This document shows, one piece after another, positions 15,449 to 22,538 of a DNA stretch of 33,767 nt (positions are counted from its first letter, which is position 1; every line of letters starts with the position of its first letter). The notes under the pieces were generated by a model. It made no database searches. It was not told the DNA's origin and was given only the letters and a program-made list of their open reading frames with translations. Origin of the DNA: Akkermansia muciniphila. GTDB lineage: Bacteria; Verrucomicrobiota; Verrucomicrobiia; Verrucomicrobiales; Akkermansiaceae. Position numbers and translations under genes: made by a program. The stretch lies in contig CAMAQB010000036.1 of assembly GCA_945860285.1 (NCBI GenBank), positions 1 through 33,767 of the forward strand, read 5' to 3'.

Positions 15449-16138
15449 TCACAAAGTCGCCCCAAACAATGCGCCGACTCCGGCAGTGAGTGTCATTGCA
15501 AGTGCGCCCCAAAAGGTGACGCGCACTGTGGCGCTCAACACAGATGAACCCCCGACTCGAGCAGCCAAGGAACCCAGGAGCGCGAGAAAAAACAACGAAC
15601 TGCCCGATACCGTCCAAACCAGTGCGGAGGTCGGCACCACGAGAACGAGTAAGAGTGGCATGGCGGCACCCACGGCAAAGGTGGCAGCCGAAGCCAGTGC
15701 CGCCTGAACGGGTCGCGCGCTGAGGGTATCGGAAATGCCCAACTCGTCACGGGCATGAGCGCCCAAGGCGTCTTTCGCCATCAGTTGAGTGGCGACCTGA
15801 TCTGCCAGCACGGCGTCCAGCCCGCGCCCGACATAGATGGCGACCAACTCGGCATGCTCGTGCGGGCCGCCAGCGGCCAGTTCCATGCGCTCGCGTTCCA
15901 AGTCGGCGCGCTCCGTATCGGCTTGGGAGCTGACTGACACATACTCGCCTGCGGCCATCGACATCGCACCCGCGACCAAGCCGGCAATGCCAGCAACGAG
16001 AATACTGCCACGGCTGGAATCGGCGGCGGCGACACCGACGATTAAACTGGCCGTGGAAACGATGCCATCGTTGGCGCCGAGGACAGCGGCACGCAGCCAG
16101 CCAATACGATGGGTGCGGTGACATTCAGTGTGTCTCAT
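15449..16138 (-). CDS. VIT1/CCC1 family iron/manganese transporter
   Basis: A 229-aa membrane protein. The N-terminus HRTHRIGWLRAAVLGANDGI is the family signature, followed by helices SLIVGVAAA and IAGLVAGAMSMAAGEYVSVSSQ. A cytoplasmic helical segment follows (ERADLERERMELAAG, ELVAIYVGRGL, MAKDALGAHARDELG). Then three hydrophobic stretches run to the C-terminus (FAVGAAMPLLLVLVVP, SLFFLALLGSLAARVGG, FWGALAMTLTAGVGALFG), giving the five-helix VIT fold. Such proteins move Fe2+ or Mn2+ out of the cytoplasm. ATG 16138 is the conserved family start; an in-frame TTG at 16174 would add 12 residues. It is the first gene of the minus-strand accessory series. The 200-base gap to hicA contains nothing I can identify. 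Confidence 0.92.
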   Translation of the reverse strand: MRHTECHRTHRIGWLRAAVLGANDGIVSTASLIVGVAAADSSRGSILVAGIAGLVAGAMSMAAGEYVSVSSQADTERADLERERMELAAGGPHEHAELVAIYVGRGLDAVLADQVATQLMAKDALGAHARDELGISDTLSARPVQAALASAATFAVGAAMPLLLVLVVPTSALVWTVSGSSLFFLALLGSLAARVGGSSVLSATVRVTFWGALAMTLTAGVGALFGATL

Positions 16139-16295
16139 AGTAGATGCGCGTAGCGACGCCTGACATTGTAACAAGCGATAGATCGTGATGGTTCACGACG
16201 CTTCGTTTATCGCCGTGTAGTTTTCCTGTCGCGAATTGAAGTGTGCGTGGTTATGCGGACTTTCACAAGGTTAAAGGTGAGTGGGGGGATATGCT
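16139..16295. other. Gap before repeat cluster 2, nothing recognised
   Basis: This 157-base stretch joins the transporter start to the repeats. It should hold the transporter promoter, but no -35/-10 pair stands out. It belongs to a gene-free interval of 876 bases (16139-17014), the rest of which is repeat cluster 2 and the leader of the dehydrogenase gene. Confidence 0.4.
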
Positions 16296-16870
16296 CGCAG
16301 ATTCTCCCAGGTGGGGAAGGATCTCCGCGCGTTCCGGTGGGGGACGGACTCGGATCACCCTAACATGACCTACCTTCACCCGACGCCTTCGTTCGCAAAC
16401 AAAGCGGGTGAGTCAGGTAGAAACATCGTGAACAATGTATGCTGCCCCCACCGGAACTTTCGGAGAAAGTTCCCTGCCTGAAAGGCATCAAAAGGGAAGG
16501 CTCTCCGAGCGTTCCGGTGGGGGACGGACTCGGATCACCCTAACGTAATCTACCTTCACCCCACGTTCTCGTTCGCCAACAACGCCGGTGAGTCAGGAAG
16601 GATGATCGAGAGTTATGAATCCTTCCCAAAAGGCAATGTTCACGGCGCTGTTGCCTGATCTTTCGCAAAAACCCGCGTCCGGCGGAATGCCGAACGCAGC
16701 ATGCGGGACGCAGGCGCTCCCCGGGGGGAAATTTCCCTGCCTTTGACCTTCGGGCATCCCACATTCATCCCACGCTCACGTTCGCAAAGAAAGCCGGTGA
16801 GTCAGGAAGGATGATGACCCGTCAACCATCCTGCCCCGACCGGATCGCCAGGGACAGCGATCCCTGCCTT
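16296..16870. repeat. Intergenic hairpin-repeat cluster 2 (inverted relative to cluster 1)
   Basis: The same repeat family as at 269-603, in opposite orientation. Hairpin blocks lie at 16315-16335, 16453-16473, 16495-16515, a shortened palindrome GGGAAATTTCCC at 16726-16737, and 16842-16863. Each is followed or preceded by CCCTGCC(T/C)TT or its complement. Between them is the spacer GGATCACCCTAAC, TACCTTCACCC, then GTTCGCAAA/GTTCGCCAA, and GGTGAGTCAGGAAGGATG. The copies differ in detail, including a divergent insert at 16600-16725 with its own GCGTCC/GGACGC stem. Frames such as DHPNMTYLHPTPSFANK come from the repeat and are not genes. Confidence 0.85.
16453..16473. repeat. Perfect hairpin copy of the repeat family
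   Basis: GGAACTTTC (16453-16461), loop GGA, GAAAGTTCC (16465-16473): a 9-bp perfect stem with a three-base loop, followed by CTGCC. It is the cleanest example of the hairpin that recurs in both repeat clusters. Confidence 0.85.
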
Positions 16871-17014
16871 TGCTCATCTCCCTGGCTTGATCGCCGTGCG
16901 GCAAGTCCGCCATTTTTCTGCTTGCGCCCGCAACATTGAATCCCTAATTTTCGATTTGTCGAGGGACTTATAGTTGCCTCTTCGAACCCATCAAATCCAA
17001 CCATACCCAGCAAG

Positions 17015-18349
17015 ATGAACCCGATCTCCAAACTCTCGATGGCCCTATGCGCCGCCTCCGCCTGCCATGCAGCCGAAATCGCACCCGCACAACCCGGCGG
17101 CAAACTCCCCGGCTCGCCGGCGATTCAATTGGTCAAGGTCGCCGATGGCCTGGTCGATCCGATCCATGTGGCTTCGGCCAACGATGGCAGCGGCCGCCTG
17201 TTCGTTTGCGAGCGGCCGGGTCTGGTGCGCATCGTCAAGGATGGGAAATTGTTGGAAAAACCATTTCTCGATCTCAAGGACAAAACGCTCAGTTCCTTCC
17301 TCGAAGAAGGATTGTTCTGCATCACCTTTCATCCAAAGTTCAAGGAAAACGGCTTGTTCTATGTGTCCTACTCCGACCTCTGGTTCAATGGCGCGACCTT
17401 GCTGACACAATACAAGGTTTCTGAAAAAAATCCCGACAAGGCGGACATGGACAGCGCGAAGGTGATCATGCAGATCGATTTCCCTTACTGCAACCACCAC
17501 GGCGGCAAGATGGCATTCGGACCCGACGGCTACCTGTATGTGGGTGTCGGCGACGGCGGCTGGGAGGGCGACGTGCTCAGCGCCGGCCAGGATCTCAATT
17601 TGTTGTTAGGGAAAATGCTGCGCATCGATGTCGATCACAGCACACCGGATCGCGCCTACTCGATTCCCAAGGACAATCCGTTCATCACCCCACTCCAACA
17701 AATGACCTTGTTCGGGGTGACGGAAAAGCAGTTTTCGCAAATCCATCCCAAGGCGCGTCCGGAAATCTGGGCCTACGGAATTCGCAATCCGTGGACCTTT
17801 TCCTTTGACCGCAAGACCGGGGACCTGTTCATCGCCGACATCGGTCAGAACCATTGGGAGGAGATCGATCACCAACCGGCAGCCAGCAAGGGCGGAGAAA
17901 ACTACGGCTGGAAGTTCATGTGTGGCAGCCATACGTTTCCCATCGAGGACGACAAAACCAATCCACGGCTGGGCGTGTTGCCGATTGCCGAATACAGCCA
18001 CGTTGACCAAGGCAACTGTGTCATCGGTCTCGGCATCTACCGCGGCAAGGATTTCCCCTCACTCGAAGGAATGTATTTCGCCGCCGACTGGGGCAGTGGC
18101 AAGGTCTGGGGCATGAAAAAAGACGAGGCCGGCAAGTGGCAGATGCAGGAGTTGCTCGATCTCGACACCCCGCTGCGCCCGACCAGTGGCGGCGAGGATG
18201 AAGAGGGCAACATTTATCTGACCCATGCCAGCGCGAACTACGGAGGTCCTGTCGATCCCTACACCGGCGAACGCGGTGCGCTGTGGAAACTCGTCGCCGC
18301 CGACAAAGTGCCCGCAGGAGCTGTGAAAGCACCCTTGCAGGCCAAGTAA
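17015..18349 (+). CDS. PQQ-dependent sugar (glucose/sorbosone-type) dehydrogenase
   Basis: A 444-aa secreted six-bladed beta-propeller of the soluble aldose-sugar dehydrogenase family. The N-terminus is a signal peptide (KLSMALCAASACHAA). Landmarks: RLFVCERPGLVRIV, LEEGLFCITFHPKF, then NHHGGKMAFGPDGYLYVGVG (160-179), where His161 aligns with the catalytic His144 of soluble PQQ glucose dehydrogenase. IWAYGIRNPWTFSFD, IGQNHWEEID and GENYGWKF follow. The enzyme should oxidise a sugar or sugar-like alcohol using PQQ and Ca2+ in the periplasm. No cytochrome domain is fused. A cupredoxin gene follows after 54 nt and is an attractive electron acceptor. No PQQ-synthesis genes are in the window. ATG 17015 directly starts the signal peptide; the ribosome-binding site is weak (CAGCAAG). 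Confidence 0.9.
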   Translation: MNPISKLSMALCAASACHAAEIAPAQPGGKLPGSPAIQLVKVADGLVDPIHVASANDGSGRLFVCERPGLVRIVKDGKLLEKPFLDLKDKTLSSFLEEGLFCITFHPKFKENGLFYVSYSDLWFNGATLLTQYKVSEKNPDKADMDSAKVIMQIDFPYCNHHGGKMAFGPDGYLYVGVGDGGWEGDVLSAGQDLNLLLGKMLRIDVDHSTPDRAYSIPKDNPFITPLQQMTLFGVTEKQFSQIHPKARPEIWAYGIRNPWTFSFDRKTGDLFIADIGQNHWEEIDHQPAASKGGENYGWKFMCGSHTFPIEDDKTNPRLGVLPIAEYSHVDQGNCVIGLGIYRGKDFPSLEGMYFAADWGSGKVWGMKKDEAGKWQMQELLDLDTPLRPTSGGEDEEGNIYLTHASANYGGPVDPYTGERGALWKLVAADKVPAGAVKAPLQAK

Positions 18350-18403
18350 ACCGCCACCGAAAATCGCCGTTCTTTTTCCATCTTGTTCGATATTTATCCC
18401 GTC

Positions 18404-19021
18404 ATGACCTTGTTCACCCGCCTTGCCTCTGTTGTTCCATTTATCCTGCCCGTGTTCGCTGTCGAACCACCGCCTGCCAAAGAGGATCATTCCCAGCATG
18501 CATCGGCGGTGACCGAGGGCCGGAAAATGGAGATGATCGCAGGCATCACGGCGGCGGATTTCCTGCGACTCGGCAGCAAGCCGAACACCGTGGAGGCGGT
18601 GGTCATCGCGGTGTTCAACGACGTCAATTACGGGATGAATTTCAACGGTTTCGCCAAGGGCGGGGCGACCTACGTCATTCCCAAGGGCTGGACGGTGAAT
18701 GTCACCTACATCAACCCCAGTCCGATTCCGCACAGCTTGATCGTGATTGAAAAAGACAGCCTGAAAAAATTGCAGGTGCCCGAGCCCTACTTCAAAGGGG
18801 CCGCGATACCCGACCACTTGAAAGGCCTGGCCTATGGCAAAAGCAGCTTTTCCTTCGTGGCGGACGAGGCCGGCGACTTCGCCTTCGCCTGTGGATTTCC
18901 TTCGCATGCGATGAATGGTCATTGGATCGCCTTGGAAATCTCCGCCGATGCCAAAACCCCGACGCTGAAGCTCGGCGATGCCGCCGCTGTGCCGGCTTCG
19001 GCGGCGAAAGCGAAGGAATGA
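18404..19021 (+). CDS. Sulfocyanin-like cupredoxin
   Basis: A 205-aa secreted copper protein. Signal peptide MTLFTRLASVVPFILPVFA; then a spacer with His (EDHSQHAS) and a cupredoxin fold from about 60 to 182. Copper-site residues: His110 (PIPHSLIV), Cys163 and His168 (CGFPSHAMNGHW). In sulfocyanins the axial Met lies ten residues after the Cys; here that position is His173, and the only nearby Met is Met170. The site may thus have a different axial ligand and redox potential. It sits 54 nt after the PQQ dehydrogenase gene and is probably co-transcribed, suggesting it receives its electrons; this is inference. ATG 18404 is chosen because it begins the signal peptide; the upstream TTG at 18383 is less likely. 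Confidence 0.85.
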   Translation: MTLFTRLASVVPFILPVFAVEPPPAKEDHSQHASAVTEGRKMEMIAGITAADFLRLGSKPNTVEAVVIAVFNDVNYGMNFNGFAKGGATYVIPKGWTVNVTYINPSPIPHSLIVIEKDSLKKLQVPEPYFKGAAIPDHLKGLAYGKSSFSFVADEAGDFAFACGFPSHAMNGHWIALEISADAKTPTLKLGDAAAVPASAAKAKE

Positions 19022-19120
19022 TTTGCGGAAGTGGGGGCCCGCCAGCCTCGCGAGTCTGTTTTTTGTCTTTGCACGTCTCATTTTCAAGCTTAGCTTCAAA
19101 GCGAAAGTTTTCTCACAAAC

Positions 19121-20044
19121 ATGAAAAGCAAAATCATCTTGGCCATCGCAGGAATCGCACTTCTTGCAGGCGGCATTTATCTCGGCAAAGGCATGGGCAG
19201 CAAAACGGGTGCTGAGACAGCAACATCGGATGGCGCTCCACAACCCCCGGGTTTGGGTAGTGCCGGAAACAACGCCCCGGCAGCAGCAGGAAAAAAAACC
19301 TCCCGCAAGCGCGAGGGGGAATCATCGTGGGCGAAGCTGACGGAGAAGTATGGCGATGGCAAAACCAAGCTATCAAAAAAAATCACCCAAGACATGGCCG
19401 GCATGCTTGATGATGCCATGGATCTCGCCGACATGGGTGCCGAACTCGGTGGAGCAACATCCGCCAGGGCGCTTGCGAGCAAACAAGCACTCGATGCACT
19501 CACGGCGAAACTCGGCCTGACCGAAGAACAAAAAACCAAGGTCGCCGATATCGTTGCGGAGCGCGTCGGCAGACGCATGGATGCCGTCAAGGAACTCACG
19601 ACAGCCATGCGCGACGACCCGGGCGGCATGATGGAGACAATTCTCGCTGGTGATGCTTACTCGCGCAAGGAGATCACCGAGGAAGAATACAAACAGGCAT
19701 CGGAGGAAACGCTTGCGGTGCTCAAAAATGTCAGCGGCTTCGCGCTGTCCGGTCGGGGCGCCGGATCGGACATCACCGACCCATTGCTCGCCGAACAACT
19801 GCGGCCGGTGCTCGGCACTGATCAGCAAAAACAGCTCGACGATCTGATGCAACAAGCGGAGGCGGCGAAGGCGAATTCGAGCCGACCGGAAATGCCCTTT
19901 CAGAATGGCAATCTGCCGGCGATGGAATTGGAAAAGCTTGATCAAACCATGGCATCGGCGCAAAAACTCACCACCGGACTCAAGGCCATGATGGAGGGAT
20001 TCAAAGGTCTTAAGTCCGCGAACCCGGTGCCGACGGAACATTGA
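19121..20044 (+). CDS. Membrane-anchored helical protein with LTxxQ-like motif
   Basis: A 307-aa protein with one N-terminal helix (KIILAIAGIALLAGGIYLG, residues 4-22) as signal anchor, a Gly/Pro/Ala/Ser-rich linker to about 60, then an almost entirely helical, Met-, Lys- and Glu-rich body. LGLTEEQKTKVADIV and VLGTDQQKQLDDLM look like the paired LTxxQ motifs of Spy/CpxP-type periplasmic proteins, which sense or buffer metal and misfolding stress, but overall similarity is faint. It lies 99 nt downstream of the cupredoxin gene, so co-expression is possible; a T-run at 19059-19064 might terminate part of the transcripts. Otherwise unrecognised. Confidence 0.75.
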   Translation: MKSKIILAIAGIALLAGGIYLGKGMGSKTGAETATSDGAPQPPGLGSAGNNAPAAAGKKTSRKREGESSWAKLTEKYGDGKTKLSKKITQDMAGMLDDAMDLADMGAELGGATSARALASKQALDALTAKLGLTEEQKTKVADIVAERVGRRMDAVKELTTAMRDDPGGMMETILAGDAYSRKEITEEEYKQASEETLAVLKNVSGFALSGRGAGSDITDPLLAEQLRPVLGTDQQKQLDDLMQQAEAAKANSSRPEMPFQNGNLPAMELEKLDQTMASAQKLTTGLKAMMEGFKGLKSANPVPTEH

Positions 20045-20120
20045 AAAATGGTGATTCCTGCAAACGTAGATGAGGCAGTCCGACTCAACCGGCGCACCGC
20101 AACCCATGACACCTAATCCG

Positions 20121-20990
20121 ATGAATTCTTATCCCATGACTTTCTGCACCCGACTGTTACCGCTGCTCGCACTCTTTGCAGCGTCACTTTCACTATCTGC
20201 CGAGGAGCCCGCCAAAAAGCCGGAAGCGCCAAAGGAGGAATGGAACGGTTACGAAATCCGCAAGTTCGATGTACTGAGCCGCGGATCCATGCTGGTGATT
20301 CCCAAGACTCCGGCAGCGGGCAAGCCGTGGATCTGGCGCACCGAGTTCTTCGGCATCGACCCCCAGGCTGACATCGCCCTGCTTGGCAAGGGCTTCCATG
20401 TCGGCTACATCAACGTCGGCGGGCTCTACGGTGCTCCGGTCGCGCTCGATGCGATGGATGTTTTCTATGATTACGTCGTCAAGACCTACGGCTTGAACGC
20501 CAAGGTGGTCGTGGAAGGATTCAGCCGCGGTGGATTGTATGCACTCAACTGGGGCATCCGCCATCCCAACCGCGTGGCCTGCATGTATCTGGATGCGCCG
20601 GTTTGTGATTTCAAAAGCTGGCCCGGCGGCGGCGGCGGCAGTCAGGGCAGGCTGGTCAAAATGTACGGCCGCGAATGGGGGGAGGTCCTCGCCGCTTACA
20701 AGATGAACGATGAACAGGCGCGGGCCTACAAGGGCAATCCGATCGACAAGAACGAAAACCTCGCACCCATGGCCAAGGCGAAAATTCCGATTCTCGTCGT
20801 TTGCGGCGACATGCACGACTGGGTCGTTCCCATCGACGGCAACACCCTGGTGTTGGAAAAACGCTACAAGGAACTGGGCGGGGACATCACCGTCATCCGC
20901 AAACCAGGTGCGGGACATCGTCCGCACAGCCTGCCGGACCCCACACCGATCGTCGATTTCGTGCTCAAACACACGAAGGCGCTGAAGTGA
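20121..20990 (+). CDS. Secreted alpha/beta hydrolase
   Basis: A 289-aa protein with a signal peptide (TFCTRLLPLLALFAASLSLSA) and an alpha/beta hydrolase fold. The nucleophile elbow is GFSRGG (G-x-S-x-G), preceded by KVVVE. PILVVCGDMHDWVVP holds the likely acid Asp, and GAGHRPHSL the catalytic His. A Gly run (PGGGGGSQG) follows the elbow in a cap-like segment. The N-terminus after the signal is Lys/Pro/Glu-rich. The substrate (ester, lactone or peptide) is unknown. A lactonase would suit a neighbouring sugar dehydrogenase that makes aldonolactones, but this is conjecture. Starts at 20121, 20136 and 20070 are all in frame; 20121 or 20136 give a normal signal peptide. Confidence 0.85.
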   Translation: MNSYPMTFCTRLLPLLALFAASLSLSAEEPAKKPEAPKEEWNGYEIRKFDVLSRGSMLVIPKTPAAGKPWIWRTEFFGIDPQADIALLGKGFHVGYINVGGLYGAPVALDAMDVFYDYVVKTYGLNAKVVVEGFSRGGLYALNWGIRHPNRVACMYLDAPVCDFKSWPGGGGGSQGRLVKMYGREWGEVLAAYKMNDEQARAYKGNPIDKNENLAPMAKAKIPILVVCGDMHDWVVPIDGNTLVLEKRYKELGGDITVIRKPGAGHRPHSLPDPTPIVDFVLKHTKALK

Positions 20991-21023
20991 GTTGACTGTG
21001 GCGACAAGCGCTGCACATCACCT

Positions 21024-21043
21024 GGCGGCGAAACATTTCCGCC
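21024..21043. terminator. Candidate hairpin between convergent genes
   Basis: GGCGG (21024-21028) and CCGCC (21039-21043) can pair around a 10-base loop in the 81-base gap between the convergent hydrolase and DUF1501 genes. There is no T-run on either side, so this is only a weak candidate for a shared terminator. Confidence 0.25.
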
Positions 21044-21071
21044 GCGCATGACATCGTGTGTCTCCCACTGA

Positions 21072-22538
21072 TCACGCCAGTAGGCCGTGCACCACTTCGC
21101 CCTCGACGTTGGTAAGGCGGCGGTCGATGCCGTTGTGATAGAAGGTCAGCGCTTTGTGATCGAGCCCTAACAAATGCAGGATCGTGGCATGGAAGTCGGG
21201 CATGGTCACTTTGTTTTCGCCGACGAAATATCCAAGTTCATCAGAGCTGCCGTAGCTGATGCCTTTTTTGACACCTGCACCAGCGAGGAAACAGGTGAAT
21301 ACCGAGGGGTGGTGATCGCGCCCCGGGGCGCCGACACCCTGGGTCACCGGGCTGCGTCCGAACTCGGTCGACCAGATGAACAGCGTGTCTTCGAGCATGC
21401 CGCGCTGCTTGAGATCCTGAATCAATGCGGCCACGGGTTTGTCCATCGTCGCCGCCTGATTGTCGTGATTCTCCTTCACATTCTCATGACCGTCCCAATT
21501 GATGCGCGGACTAACGAATGTACTGCCGTTGATGATTTGCACAAATCGAACGCCGCGTTCCAGCAATCGACGCGCCATCAGACAGTTGCGGGAAAATCCC
21601 TTGTTGGCAGGTTCGCCGATGCCATAAAGTTTCTTCACGCTTTCCGGTTCGCTGTCGAGGTCGCTCGCCTCGGGGATGCTGGCCTGCATGCGCGCGGCGA
21701 GTTCATAAGAACGCAACCGGGCTGCGAAGGCTCCGTCATCGGGATGATCGGCGGCGAATTTCCGATTCAAACTCGCGAGCAATTTCATGTCCGCGTCGCG
21801 CGAGGCGGGAAGAATGCCCGACGGCGTGCGCAGGTCGGGGATCGGATCACCGCCCTGGGTGCGGAATGCCACACCCTGATGGTTGGCGGGAAGAAAGCCC
21901 GACGTCCAATTGATCGACCCGCCCGCCGGAAGTCCGCGGGGATCGGGCAGCACGACAAACGCCGGGAGGTTTTCATTTTCCGAGCCGAGACCGTAACTCA
22001 ACCACGCGCCCATCGAAGGGAAGCCGTTCAGGGTGAATCCGCTGTTCAGTTGGAACGCCGCCGGCGTATGATTGTTGCTCTTGGCGAACATCGACTTGAT
22101 GAAACAAACATCATCCACGCAACCGGCGAGATGGGGCAGCAGACTGCTTACCCAGGCACCCGACTGGCCGTGTTGTTTGAAGTCATAGACACTCTTCATC
22201 AGCTTTCCCGGCTGGCCGAAAAAACCCAGGTTTTCCCCCTTGCCCTCGAGGGACTTGCCGTGCATGCGTTCGAGTTCGGGTTTGTAGTCGAAGGCATCGA
22301 TATGGCTGACTCCGCCGACGCAGAAAATCTGCACCACCCGTTTGGCTTTCGCGGGGAAATGGGGGGAAAGCACGGTGTCGGAATGTTTTGTCGATGCCGC
22401 GGATTTTTCCTGATTCATCATCCAGGCCAGGGCGATCGCGCCGAGGCCACCGCCTGAATTCCATAAAAAATGCCTGCGCGACAAGAGTGCGTGATCGCTC
22501 ATGTCAAATGCGGAGGAAATCAGCGGGTCACTTGACAT
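21072..22538 (-). CDS. DUF1501 family protein (twin-arginine exported)
   Basis: A 488-aa sulfatase-fold-like protein of the DUF1501 family, common in Planctomycetes and Verrucomicrobia. SRRHFLWNSGGGLGAIALAW near the N-terminus is a twin-arginine leader. Family blocks visible are IFCVGGVSHIDAFDYKPEL, CVDDVCFIKSMF, NLPAFVVLPDPRG, LLERGVRFVQIINGS, WDGHENVKENH, then IWSTEFGRSP and GRDHHPSVFTCFLAGAGVKKG, ending in DRRLTNVEGEVV. The His/Asp residues in WDGHEN and GRDHHP are probably metal ligands. The function is not established; the gene is nearly always next to a DUF1549/DUF1553 gene, as here. ATG 22538 overlaps the upstream stop by 11 bases; an ATG at 22502 would place the RR motif nearer the N-terminus and is equally possible. 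Confidence 0.93.
   Translation of the reverse strand: MSSDPLISSAFDMSDHALLSRRHFLWNSGGGLGAIALAWMMNQEKSAASTKHSDTVLSPHFPAKAKRVVQIFCVGGVSHIDAFDYKPELERMHGKSLEGKGENLGFFGQPGKLMKSVYDFKQHGQSGAWVSSLLPHLAGCVDDVCFIKSMFAKSNNHTPAAFQLNSGFTLNGFPSMGAWLSYGLGSENENLPAFVVLPDPRGLPAGGSINWTSGFLPANHQGVAFRTQGGDPIPDLRTPSGILPASRDADMKLLASLNRKFAADHPDDGAFAARLRSYELAARMQASIPEASDLDSEPESVKKLYGIGEPANKGFSRNCLMARRLLERGVRFVQIINGSTFVSPRINWDGHENVKENHDNQAATMDKPVAALIQDLKQRGMLEDTLFIWSTEFGRSPVTQGVGAPGRDHHPSVFTCFLAGAGVKKGISYGSSDELGYFVGENKVTMPDFHATILHLLGLDHKALTFYHNGIDRRLTNVEGEVVHGLLA

Noticed and set aside
11046-16138. Prophage or integrative element
   Set aside because: No integrase, terminase, capsid, relaxase or flanking tRNA was seen in the window.
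16281-16481. 66-codon plus-strand frame
   Set aside because: Encoded entirely by the intergenic repeat (same peptide pattern as cluster 1), so not a gene.
16898-16917. GCGG-CAAGT-CCGC followed by ATTTTTCT as a terminator
   Set aside because: The stem is only 4 bp and there is no upstream plus-strand gene to terminate.
18059-19243. 394-codon minus-strand open frame
   Set aside because: It crosses three plus-strand genes with good signal peptides and motifs; no family resemblance.
21174-22457. 427-codon plus-strand open frame
   Set aside because: Shadow of the DUF1501 gene on the opposite strand.
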